The notes beneath the pieces were generated by a model. The model did no database searches. It had not been told where the DNA came from and saw nothing but the letters and a program-made list of their open reading frames with translations. The position numbers and the translations under genes are program-made. 64,000 bases of DNA. It comes from Nemophila menziesii (Eukaryota; Streptophyta; Magnoliopsida; Boraginales; Hydrophyllaceae). Location: the NCBI GenBank assembly GCA_029959085.1, contig JARWIR010000003.1:29155505-29219504 (forward strand), given 5' to 3'. This document shows, piece after piece, positions 44,036 through 55,054 of the stretch. Position 1 is the first letter of the stretch, and each line of letters opens with the position of its first letter.

Positions 44036-46005
44036 TGCAGTTCTACAATTGTTTCTCTCGTGTGCATGTTTTTCATCAATTTGGGTGATGGGTCTGTAAT
44101 GGATTTTAATAGATACTAAATTATGCTTTACACTCTAGTAATTCTGTAATTCAGAACATGCTTTAGTTTACATAATCAAGTAATATCTATTTCACCCTTT
44201 TTTAAAGCTTTTTACTGAGATTTGTTGTTTGAACATTCTTAAAAAACGGGGTGGGACCATTACTTGTAGGGCTGCCTACACCTATACACTTTTTAATGGT
44301 GGAGGGTGTAAGACATGTTTTAGTCATGTTTCAGAAATTATTATCGTTAATCTCACCTACAAAGTGTTTGTTTTCAACTCCCATGTTTGATGTTGGATAA
44401 ATAAACATTTGCACATGGTTCCTGACTTCCTATCTTAGCTTACGTACGTACCTAAAACGCTTTGACTACTTGTCTCCACTTAACTTTTGATATAGATTGA
44501 GACTGAACAAGCTTCCAAGTATTCAAACAGATGCTTGCAACAATTTTCTGCAAAGCCAATTAGAAACATGACTCAATTACTCAATTTTATTCTCATATTA
44601 TGAAAGAATCTTGATATCAAGCAATTTAGTACAAATGATATATGTCTGTTTTTTAACAGGCTCTATTATTTTACGTTGGAGGTTTACATTACAAAGAAAT
44701 TTTATTGCGTAAAGTAATCTAACATTATATAATCTTTTAACAAGGCTTTCAAGGTATAAAAGTTCAAAGTATTCTCACATATAAGAACATCGATAATTGC
44801 CAAGTGAGAACCATTGAACACCATTAGTGGTGTCATGAATATGACACTGAGCGCTACTAGAGGTTACATTGAACAAAATTCTTAACACTGACTACGTCAT
44901 TTTTTATCCGAGCATGTCATTTTTTACACTGAAATAAATATACATTGAGCAGATAAAGAAATGAAAAAAAGTTGCTAACACTCGGAATTAAAAAAAAAAC
45001 ACATTGTCGATGTTACCCATGGCTCAACCTCCACTAGATCTTCGAGCTCCAACATCTATGCAAGAGTTCGCCACCACACCAGCTATGAGAAAATATAAGC
45101 ACCTCGCCATTATCCACGAGCAACTCAGACAATAGATCTTCGAGCTCCAACCATGTTGTCAACAACCACTAGCCATGTCGAGCTTCTCTCCACCACCACT
45201 ACTGACTAGCAACAACAAATCTAAGCCATTAAAGAAGCTTTGAACCACTAACCATGGTGCCACCTTGATTCACCTTGTTGTCACCAAGCTTCACCTTGTC
45301 GTCACCAAGCCACAACCACTTCTTGGGGAGAGAAAGAGAGAGTAGCTGGATTTGTAAGGATTGTTTGTGATTTAGTTTTAGAGTTTGTGTTTTCTGGTAT
45401 ACATAAGAGATATTTGGGTTATATTAAAAAAAAAAAAGTTCAAAAAGTTTATTTGAGACCTTTAACAAGTACATAATGGGGGTAATGCCTTTTAAAAATC
45501 TACGTGTGAGTTTTTTAGATTTTTTGGATAAAAAACCTCTTAATTATATTCTTAATTATATTATGACTGTATAATTTACAATTTTGGATACACAATTGAT
45601 ATTATAAATATTTGTTAATCACGCACTTCTTATTATTGGTAATATAATTTTTTTATTTCTAGTAGTACAAATTTTTTATCTAGTAGTATAGACTCTTATA
45701 AAATAATTCAGATAATAGTGGGAACTCAATAATATAAATGTTGATCTTAATAGTATAGCATTCATCATAATATTATACATTCCATATTTAATAGTATAGA
45801 TATCAATTGCAGAACACTCTTCTAATTATTTTTATAAATTTCACAATAATAAGTAAATAAATAATTGAGAAGTTTAGATTTGTTTTGGTGATGGTTTGAT
45901 AATGATGGTCGATGCAAACAATGAAGAGAAAAATAAAGAAAAGATAATATGAAGAATAGACTAATTTTATAATATTATTTATTCTTTATTCTTATATTAT
46001 TAAAA
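44036..46005. other. Intergenic, no gene seen
   Basis: After the NRPB10 3' UTR, about 2 kb of AT-rich sequence. 44990-45340 is richer in GC and repeats 'gagctccaac', 'caccaccac' and 'caccttg' phrases with no sustained frame. 45600-45800 has scattered 'tagtatag' repeats. No domain identified. Confidence 0.35.
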
Positions 46006-46293
46006 GGGAAAATGACCCAAAAAATCAAAATAATATTATTTTCAGCCCAATAACATCAATGACAAAATTTCTTCCCAATAACATCATTAACTAAATTTTG
46101 TCCTTGACGGGAATCGTCCTTGACGGGAATCGTCCTTGATGGGAATCGTCCTTGACGGGAATCGTCCTTGATGGGAATCGTCCTTGACGGGAATCGTCCT
46201 TGACGGGTAAACATGTAATCTTATAATAGTAAGTTAATGGATGATTCTTTGGGGCAAGTATAATATTATTTTGATTTTTTGGGTCATTGACCC
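46006..46293. mobile_element. MULE-type MITE, 288 bp, exact 9-bp TSD
   Basis: Flanked by an exact 9-bp duplication ttattaaaa (45997-46005 and 46294-46302). Ends are long inverted repeats (GGG.(a/c)AATGACCCAAA continuing into 'aatcaaaataatatta', about 35 bp). The 9-bp target and long TIRs fit Mutator-like elements. The interior is occupied by a 16-bp minisatellite. Confidence 0.85.
46101..46207 (+). repeat. 16-bp minisatellite, about 6.7 units
   Basis: Unit tccttgacgggaatcg starting at 46101 and repeating at 46117, 46133, 46149, 46165, 46181 and 46197. Units three and five carry gatggg for gacggg. It lies wholly inside the MULE-type MITE. Confidence 0.95.
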
Positions 46294-46597
46294 TTATTAA
46301 AAATTAAATTTGGATTTCAAATAACAATGATTATGAAATCAAATAATGTTTAGTGCGGCTAATCTTATAATACTAATTAGAAATTATTGAAAACGTAGGT
46401 GTTACCATAAATTTGAAATTAGATGTTGTTATCAATCAAGATCTTAGAAAAAAAAAAACAATCAATTTCAAAGGCATTATGCATTTTTGCTTTGGGAGGG
46501 GATATGGGTGGGTGGGTAGGGTGGGAGTGGGGTTGGAGATGGAGGTGGGGGTGGTTTAATGTATTTAATGTGTTAAGTAATACTATTAGGTGTTTTT

Positions 46598-48946
46598 GAG
46601 AAAGAGTAATGATATTTGTCACCCTTTTTGTATCACCCTTTTATCACCTCCTACATGTATGCCTACATGTACCAATGAATGCATTTGTCTATCTTATTTA
46701 ATTTTTCTCTATCTTCTATTCATGGAAATCAGAACATATATATAGAAGGGTGATAAAAGGGTGACATGAAAAGGGGTGACAAATATCATTACTCTTTGAG
46801 AAAGAGTAATGATATTTGTCACCCTTTTTGTATCACCCTTTTATCACCTCCTACATGTATGCCTACATGTACCAATGAATGCATTTGTCTATCTTATTTA
46901 ATTTTTCTCTATCTTCTATTCATGGAAATCAGAACATATATATAGAAGGGTGATAAAAGGGTGACATGAAAAGGGGTGACAAATATCATTACTCTTTGAG
47001 AAAGAGTAATGATATTTGTCACCCTTTTTGTATCACCCTTTTATCACCTCCTACATGTATGCCTACATGTACCAATGAATGCATTTGTCTATCTTATTTA
47101 ATTTTTCTCTATCTTCTATTCATGGAAATCAGAACATATATATAGAAGGGTGATAAAAGGGTGACATGAAAAGGGGTGACAAATATCATTACTCTTTGAG
47201 AAAGAGTAATGATATTTGTCACCCTTTTTGTATCACCCTTTTATCACCTCCTACATGTATGCCTACATGTACCAATGAATGCATTTGTCTATCTTATTTA
47301 ATTTTTCTCTATCTTCTATTCATGGAAATCAGAACATATATATAGAAGGGTGATAAAAGGGTGACATGAAAAGGGGTGACAAATATCATTACTCTTTGAG
47401 AAAGAGTAATGATATTTGTCACCCTTTTTGTATCACCCTTTTATCACCTCCTACATGTATGCCTACATGTACCAATGAATGCATTTGTCTATCTTATTTA
47501 ATTTTTCTCTATCTTCTATTCATGGAAATCAGAACATATATATAGAAGGGTGATAAAAGGGTGACATGAAAAGGGGTGACAAATATCATTACTCTTTGAG
47601 AAAGAGTAATGATATTTGTCACCCTTTTTGTATCACCCTTTTATCACCTCCTACATGTATGCCTACATGTACCAATGAATGCATTTGTCTATCTTATTTA
47701 ATTTTTCTCTATCTTCTATTCATGGAAATCAGAACATATATATAGAAGGGTGATAAAAGGGTGACATGAAAAGGGGTGACAAATATCATTACTCTTTGAG
47801 AAAGAGTAATGATATTTGTCACCCTTTTTGTATCACCCTTTTATCACCTCCTACATGTATGCCTACATGTACCAATGAATGCATTTGTCTATCTTATTTA
47901 ATTTTTCTCTATCTTCTATTCATGGAAATCAGAACATATATATAGAAGGGTGATAAAAGGGTGACATGAAAAGGGGTGACAAATATCATTACTCTTTGAG
48001 AAAGAGTAATGATATTTGTCACCCTTTTTGTATCACCCTTTTATCACCTCCTACATGTATGCCTACATGTACCAATGAATGCATTTGTCTATCTTATTTA
48101 ATTTTTCTCTATCTTCTATTCATGGAAATCAGAACATATATATAGAAGGGTGATAAAAGGGTGACATGAAAAGGGGTGACAAATATCATTACTCTTTGAG
48201 ATTGAGAAAGAGTAATGATATTTGTCACCCTTTTTGTATCACCCTTTTATCACCTCCTACATGTATGCCTACATGTACCAATGAATGCATTTGTCTATCT
48301 TATTTAATTTTTCTCTATCTTCTATTCATGGAAATCAGAACATATATATAGAAGGGTGATAAAAGGGTGACATGAAAAGGGGTGACAAATATCATTACTC
48401 TTTGAGAAAGAGTAATGATATTTGTCACCCTTTTTGTATCACCCTTTTATCACCTCCTACATGTATGCCTACATGTACCAATGAATGCATTTGTCTATCT
48501 TATTTAATTTTTCTCTATCTTCTATTCATGGAAATCAGAACATATATATAGAAGGGTGATAAAAGGGTGACATGAAAAGGGGTGACAAATATCATTACTC
48601 TTTGAGAAAGAGTAATGATATTTGTCACCCTTTTTGTATCACCCTTTTATCACCTCCTACATGTATGCCTACATGTACCAATGAATGCATTTGTCTATCT
48701 TATTTAATTTTTCTCTATCTTCTATTCATGGAAATCAGAACATATATATAGAAGGGTGATAAAAGGGTGACATGAAAAGGGGTGACAAATATCATTACTC
48801 TTTGAGAAAGAGTAATGATATTTGTCACCCTTTTTGTATCACCCTTTTATCACCTCCTACATGTATGCCTACATGTACCAATGAATGCATTTGTCTATCT
48901 TATTTAATTTTTCTCTATCTTCTATTCATGGAAATCAGAACATATA
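46598..48946. repeat. Tandem array of a 200-bp TIR element, 11 full + 1 partial
   Basis: Units begin (aaagagtaatgat...) at 46601, 46801, 47001, 47201, 47401, 47601, 47801, 48001, 48207, 48407, 48607 and 48807; the last stops at about 48946. Each unit is a 197-bp element whose ends are perfect 24-bp inverted repeats (aaagagtaatgatatttgtc + accc), with further inverted inner motifs ('tatcacccttttatcacc' against 'gggtgataaaagggtga'), plus a 3-bp linker gag. Copies look identical by eye. The only irregularity is an extra attgag at 48201-48206, dividing the array 8 + 4. It looks like a MITE plus one 3-bp target copy amplified in tandem. ORFs at 48166-48351 and 48772-49056 are repeat artefacts. Confidence 0.95.
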
Positions 48947-49499
48947 CACTTAGTTGTAGCTTTTTGTGTAAGACGAAAAATCCAATCCATATTCTTATAC
49001 TTATCACATATTCCCTTCACTTCTGGTCAACACCACAAGGGCATACATTATTATAATAAATACATATATTGCTCAACTCTTTTTTCCCAAAAACATGTAA
49101 ATTAAATAAATGTATGGAGAGATACAAACATTTATACAATCTCATATCATTACAAAATTCTCCCAAATATTTTATCAGAGTAGGATTAAGAACCAAGAAC
49201 CAATTTTTCGATAGAAGATTCCACCTAAAAAATGTCAGTTGCTATATTTTTAGACTTAGGAACAATACTTAATGAAAATATAAGATCTATGACTAATCAA
49301 CTCTCTAATTTTCCGAAAGAGTCCACAAATCAACAAGTTTTAAGAACCATGGCAACCTCTTCTTCGATAACCGAGCTGCACCAAAGTGCATTGACATCGT
49401 AAATGACTGGTGTATTAGAGTTGTCTATCCAATGAATGCACTACATGTCAAGTCATAAACCTGCATAAGATTTCTATGATTGTAGTTTCCCCAATTGCC
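48947..49499. other. Spacer after array, possible LINE 3' end
   Basis: AT-rich DNA following the truncated last unit. From about 49330 it may be the decayed RNase H end of the minus-strand LINE relic. No readable motif. Confidence 0.25.
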
Positions 49500-49990
49500 C
49501 CTATGTTAGCTTTAAAGGGATTTTCATATCTTCCAAAATAAGTCTATCATGATTTTATCAAAAAGGATGAGAACTGATTTAGGATTCCATCTTATGCCTT
49601 CAAAGAGGCATTTCATTTTAGTCGTCCATATATTCCATATATTCATGAAGATAAAGGCGGTGAAAACTTTTATGTCACCGAACTTTGTCAACTCCATCTT
49701 GATCGTATTTATTATCCAAGTATCAATATTACATACCCGCACAAGGTCAATATGAGCTTGGGTTTTTTCCTCATTCCACACTTCTTTGCTTTTGGATACG
49801 ATAGGCAAATATGCTCCACTATTTCTTCTGGGGGATTACAAAAACAACATCTTTGTGATGAGCATACATTTTCTTTTGTACAGACACACCTCGCAAGGAA
49901 TAGCCCCATTACATCACTTCTTGATGAAAGCTCAAATTTTGAGGGGGTCTTAGCGTGCCATACAGTTTTCTAGTTTCATAGATCATGAGA
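49500..49990 (-). mobile_element. LINE relic, zinc-binding region (minus)
   Basis: Minus frames read RCCFCNPPEEIVEHICLSYP, a zf-RVT zinc site, followed in another frame by NTIKMELTKFGDIKVFTAFI with NIWNIWTTKMKCLFEG, the linker before RNase H in plant LINEs. Frameshifted and dead. Same strand and order as the RT piece at 51395-51980, so probably one element with diverged or inserted DNA between. Confidence 0.7.
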
Positions 49991-50540
49991 GGTAACATAA
50001 AAAGAGGCCGTACCAATGACATATAACTTGTTATCGACAAATGCATACACATACCAATGACATTCAGTCTCGTTCTTCTTTACGCAGTACACTCGATTTG
50101 TTTACCTCTATTGTGACGATAATCAAAAGCATAAATGGACTCGCATGCGTATTTAAATATCACAATCCTGAATACTTCCACACCACCATGAAACACTTGA
50201 CCCGTGCACTTATGCCTTCAGTCCATTAGATATTTCAGAGTACAATATGCCCTATGTTTATAATCATCTTGTTATATATTCAGTGCTTGCTCTCTACATT
50301 ATGATCAGCTTCAATATTATTGACTTGAATAATAGTGTGCGAGAAACCAGTAGAAAATTGATTTGAATTGATCACTTTTATAACTAAAAATATATACAAC
50401 TATTTCACCACCACATTAAAATAACCAAAGAATATTGGAGAAATCTGCCTCGTATACCATATTATACTCCTCGTGATTATCATAAGTGTAACTAATATGG
50501 ACGCATCTATTGTTTAGATCATCCATATTAATTTATTTAT

Positions 50541-50678
50541 TTTTTTGAACCTGGGTTCGATTCCTGCCAACAGAATTCATTTTTGCTTTAGTGTCTTCAG
50601 ACACAGATTTTTTTTGAACCTGGGTTTGATTCATGTCAACGGAATTCATTTTTGCTTTAGTGTCTTCAGACACGGGTT
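50541..50678 (+). repeat. 69-bp tandem duplication with tRNA B-box-like motif
   Basis: Two units (50541-50609 and 50610-50678), each with 'gaacctgggtt(c/t)gatt' and 'ttgctttagtgtcttcagac'. GGTTCGATTCC in the first unit is a canonical Pol III B box. Possibly the end of a tRNA-derived SINE duplicated in tandem; no A box was seen upstream. Confidence 0.6.
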
Positions 50679-51394
50679 TTTTACCTAGTGTATATATATA
50701 TTTATATATTTATGGAAAGGTTTCGATGGATTCAAATCTACCATAAAATAATACATAATTCATAAAATTGTTATTTTACATATCATTATTACATGAAAAT
50801 AACTATTCAACTTCATGAAAAGACTTTACAACACAATATGAATTAAATTCAATGTTTATTTCGCAATGAGATTTTTTCATTATTCAGTTTTCATTGATGT
50901 ACCGTCTGAATTAGACTAATTGTTCTATACGTAATTAATACAACGCAAACACATCTATGTAAAGACCGTCAAGTGATACAAACCACTAAGAATTAAACAA
51001 TTGATTACATAGTTAGCTTCAATTAAGGGTTATAATCCTTTTTATACACATATTTCATTGAAAATAACTCTAACAAAAAATCATACTTAATTCACAAACA
51101 ATGCTAATCAACAGATCGTTACAACATAAACATAACTATTCAACCTCATCGAAAGAGAAAAACAACACACCTGATATTGCATCAATTTCACAAAGTAAAG
51201 TATGACCATCACGATTTTATGATTAGAATACTAGAAACAAAGGACATTGTAATTAGCTATATAAAGAAAAAAATATAACAAATTGATGGATATACAAGTT
51301 TAAACAGTTTTAAAAAGAGATGAAATTCAAAACAATATACCTGAAAAAAATATTATTGTTGTAGAATAATTTGAAAACGATCAACAATGTTGAT
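50679..51394. other. Intergenic, no gene seen
   Basis: Very AT-rich. Phrases such as 'ataactattcaac.tcat' recur (50800 and 51135), suggesting an old duplication. No coding frame. Confidence 0.3.
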
Positions 51395-51980
51395 GTCACT
51401 TAAACATAAAATTCCGAGTAAAGCTCTGTTCATATCTTTTACCATTCGAAAACCCAGACCACCCTGATTCTTCGGAACATATACTCTCTCCCATGTGACC
51501 CAACTAATTTTCCTTTGATCTTCTTCAGACACCTAAATAAAGTCTCTTACACTCCGACCAATCTCCTCGCGAACATACCCTGGTAGCACCTTCACTTGCA
51601 TGATATAAACCGACATCGACAAAGAACTGGCTGTGCGAGCATGATATGTCCTGCTAGAGAAAGAGCTTTCCCCTTCCATCCCGCAAGTTTAACTCTCAAA
51701 CCATTGACCATGTCACCATAGAATCCCTTCGTCCGTCTTCCTGATATAATCGACATTCCTAAGTATTTTCCCAAACCATCGCTATGGCAGTATCCACTGC
51801 AGCTCGTTATACTTTCCACACGGTCCGAATCAACGTTTCTGGAGAAATATATCAGCAACTTCTCCTTACTTATAGATTAACCCGTTTTATGACAGAACAC
51901 ATCTAGTGGTTCCCACACAAGATCAAAATTTGGTTAGATATTTCCGGAAATGGAATAAAATCGTCCGCAAAAAATATGAG
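51395..51980 (-). mobile_element. LINE relic, RT C-terminal region (minus)
   Basis: Minus frames contain GLGKYLGMSIISGRRTKGFY, LAGWKGKALSLAGHIMLAQP, and in another frame KISWVTWERVYVPKNQGGLGF, all from the thumb/connection part after the RT domain in plant L1-type ORF2. Stops intervene. Confidence 0.75.
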
Positions 51981-52341
51981 ATATTGGGATCTTCGTAATA
52001 ATTAAAATTTGAATGTTACATTATAGTATAAATTAGTATTAGAGATTTAAAAAATTAATGAATAAAACACACTGCTCCTCCCCTCCCCTCCCCTCCCCAC
52101 CTATATATTTATGATAATTCCTCTACATATTCAGGTCTTTTTTGTCGTACATAATCTTAAATAGATTCCACATCTCTCTAAACAACATCTCTCTATATCT
52201 CTATCTATTTCTATCCCTCACCTAGCCTACCTTTCACTAAACACAGTCAAACACGCATAGAGATAAAGGCAAGTGAAAAATGTAATGTATTTTCAAATTT
52301 GGGATCTGAGAATTCGAGCTTTATAATAGAAGGAAAATAAA
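51981..52341 (+). promoter_or_regulatory. Promoter and leader of the PA-clan protein gene
   Basis: A CT-rich run (cctcccctcccctcccctcc, 52078-52097) is followed by a TATA-like 'ctatatatttatga' and by CT-rich leader 'catctctctaaac', typical of plant 5' UTRs. The ATG lies at 52342. Confidence 0.4.
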
Positions 52342-54053
52342 ATGAAAATGGGAGTTCTTAAAGAGTCATTGTGTTTCTGCAACGGCAGTAAAGGAAAGTC
52401 GGAGAGAATAAAATCCGCCATTTTCTCCGGCAAAGGTCCGGCTTTGGTTAGAATCGCTACCGGTGGCACCGGCTTCTTAATCCACCGTAACCTCCTCGTC
52501 ACAACTCATGCCAACCTTCCTTCGGTCGCCGCTGCTGAGGCCGTCGAGATCCGCCTTCAGAGTGGCGTCTCCGCTTCCCTCTTTCCTCACAGGTCCGCTT
52601 TTACACACCTATCGTATATCATATAGCTTATGTTTATGTTTATGTTTGTCTAATTAAATTTGAAAAACTATTTTACTTTTTTATAATTTTACTATTAATT
52701 GCGAAAAGTAAAGGTTATGAGATGAAGTATGAGTATACAATGTAGTGAGCTGAATTCTACTTTTTAGAAGACTTTAGTGAATATAATTTAATTTGTAAAT
52801 TCTTTATTGTTTTTGTTTAATTAGTAGACATCATAGGATATAAATGATTTATATATTATTCATGATTGTGATTAGGTGAAATTCAGGAAGTCAAAGATAA
52901 AAATGACAAAAACAATGACTACTCCTTTGTTTGTAATATTTGTCTCTTATATATAAAGTTTGTATTGGTTTTAAAGTCATACATTTATGTGTACAGGTTT
53001 TTTATTACAAGCCCAGTTCTTGATCTAACTATAGTAGGTCTAGACGTGATAAATGAAAATGAACAGTTACAACAACCTCACTCATTAAAAACCTCTTCAA
53101 AACCAAATCTAGACCTAGGTAGTATAGTTTACCTTCTAGGTTACTCAGAGAAAAATGAATTAGTAATTAATGAAGGTAAAGTAATTATAGCCACTGATAA
53201 TCTTATCAAAGTAGTTTCTACTAATGGAGCAATTTGGAGTCACGGATCTGCTGGTTTTGATATTAACGGAAATCTCGCATTTATGATTTGTGATCCCATG
53301 AAATTATCTAATTCTCCAAATTCAACTTCAACTTCTTCTTCATCTTCATGGAAAAAGGACCACCCTACACAATTTGGTATACCTATCCCTATTATTTGTG
53401 ATTGGCTTAACCAAAATATGGAAAGCACTAGCCAGATTAGCGATCATACTTGCGTTTCATTTACTAAAAGACGAGTTTTTAAGTCAATTGAATCAGAAAG
53501 TGTTGAAATAAAACCAAGCTCCGAAGATACACATAATGCTAGAGTTCAAACTCCGAAAATGTATGACTCGCTTATATACACTTCAAGAAATAAGGAACCT
53601 AATCAAATTCAACTATTAGACATTAATTTTCCTCGTAGGATTGTTAATAGATCGTCAATAAAGCAATCTGGTCCTATAAAAGACGATGAGATTTCATCAA
53701 CAGGTTCTGTAGAAGGTATACAAAGTGGGGTCCAATCAAGTTCATCGCCTATTCAGTTTAATACAAGGAATTTAAATGAGTGTAATAGTGATGGAGAGAC
53801 TACTATGTATTCTGCTGATACAGCGGAAAGTCGTAATTATGTAAGTCCTAGAAAAGAAAAACTACCTGTTCGAAAGAAGGAATTTGAAAAAAAACAAAGA
53901 AAAGCGTATTCTCAAGGTGAAACTTCGCAAAGAAGTAATGATTATTACACACCAACTGTAGCTTCGCGTATGAAAAAACGTGATTCTGTTGAGACACCAA
54001 GAACAATGTCTAGGCGAAGTGCTGTTCATTCATCTCCGAGATGGATGTTTTAA
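52342..54053 (+). CDS. Trypsin-fold (PA clan) family protein, plant-specific
   Basis: Two exons, 52342-52592 and 52997-54053, joined ag|g to give 435 aa; the second ATG (52348) may be used. It matches a plant-conserved family annotated as trypsin-like: start VLKESLCFCNGSKG, IKSAIFSGKGPA, GTGFLIHRNLLVTTHANLP, SPVLDLTIVG, YLLGYSEKNEL, WSHGSAGFD, QFGIPIPIICDWLNQ. His56, Asp93 and Ser168 stand at the places of a chymotrypsin-fold catalytic triad, so peptidase activity is possible but not proven for the family. The C-terminal half is low-complexity, Ser/Lys-rich, with a conserved patch QIQLLDINFPRRI, a GETTMYSADTAESRNY motif and the terminal SAVHSSPRWMF. No signal peptide or transmembrane segment; the Cys near the N-terminus might be acylated (inference). 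Intact. Confidence 0.88.
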
Positions 54054-54794
54054 TTTTTATGATATTGATTCGTAATTATTCTTTATTTTATGTGTTTTAT
54101 TACACTGTAAGTAAATAGTGAATAACTTGAAGATTTAATAGAGGACAGGAGATTAACTAAACATTTCCGGGGAGAATATGTTATTTATTGATTGTTCAAG
54201 GGAATGTCTAGAAGTATTATTCATATATTAAAATGGGTGGTGTTTTTTGAGTAACTACTTGCTAATTTAAAAATGTTTGATCTGGGTAAGAATGATGGGA
54301 ATATTTAGTGTCTTGTTCAGGGCTTAGTTTTGTGTGTGTAATCGTCGTATGTCTTGGTCCATGCTCGTATGGAACACTCATGCTTTTACTTTTTCTTGGT
54401 ACATGTTTTCAAAGGTGCTTTGTTACCCTTGCGTGTGTTTTTTGCTTTATAATTTTATAGGTATGTTCACAGAATTTGGAAAATGACCTTTATCATAACA
54501 AAAAGTGTTGCTAATCTACGGATAATATTGGGCACAACATTTGTTACAATTAGCTCAATGATGAATGAATGACTCGATGGGTAGACACGGCCTTCAATTT
54601 TCAAGTGATTTTTTTGTGTAGATGACATAGTAGTTTGCATCTTCATTTTTATGTTTCTTTGTATTTCAAAATGTCAAGGGAATATGGTGCACCGTGCACT
54701 TACGTCACATAACAAGTATGGTGTGTTCTTAAGGATATAATTTTTTCATTTCATAGGGTTGATGTAATTGAGGGTGTTGGGGAGTCCACCTACG
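54054..54794. other. 3' region of the PA-clan gene, no other gene
   Basis: Probable 3' UTR and spacer up to the LINE insertion. No repeat or frame recognised. Confidence 0.35.
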
Positions 54795-54808
54795 CCCCTT
54801 TATCTTTT
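54795..54808 (+). repeat. LINE target-site duplication, left copy
   Basis: cccctttatctttt, identical to 60515-60528. It abuts the LINE poly-A tail (read here as T). Confidence 0.9.
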
Positions 54809-54890
54809 TTTTTTTTTTTGTGGTCATCGAAAGCAGTAAAATAACGTAATACTCTGACTCCTCAGCCGATTCCCATCCTATTCATTTCTT

Positions 54891-55054
54891 CCGTCAATCG
54901 TGCTGTTTCTTCCTGATGATGTTTGGCTCCGTGCCTAGCGTGTTTCGCAAGATGGTCCGCCTGACCGTTAATCCGTCAATCGTGCTGTTTCTTCCTGATG
55001 ATGTTTGGCTCCGTGCCTAGCGTGTTTCGCAAGATGGTCCGCCTGACCGTTAAT
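54891..55054 (+). repeat. 82-bp tandem duplication at LINE ORF2 3' end
   Basis: 54891-54972 and 54973-55054 are identical (both run from 'ccgtcaatcgtgctg' to 'gaccgttaat'). 82 is not a multiple of three, so ORF2 now ends TARLTD-stop at 54968 instead of continuing as TARLTEEMNRMGIG into the former C-terminus. Confidence 0.95.

Noticed and set aside
46598..48946. Regular repeat array, CRISPR-like at first glance
   Set aside because: There are no variable spacers: the whole 200-bp unit repeats, with 3-bp linkers. The context is eukaryotic.
48166..49056. ORFs beginning MKRGDKYHYSL in the array
   Set aside because: They are the translation of a repeated non-coding unit. Different copies differ only where the attgag insert shifts the frame.
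52965..52996. Met at 52965 as start of the PA-clan protein
   Set aside because: It lies in the intron. The acceptor at 52995-52996 and exon 1 at 52342 restore the conserved N-terminus with the His of the triad.
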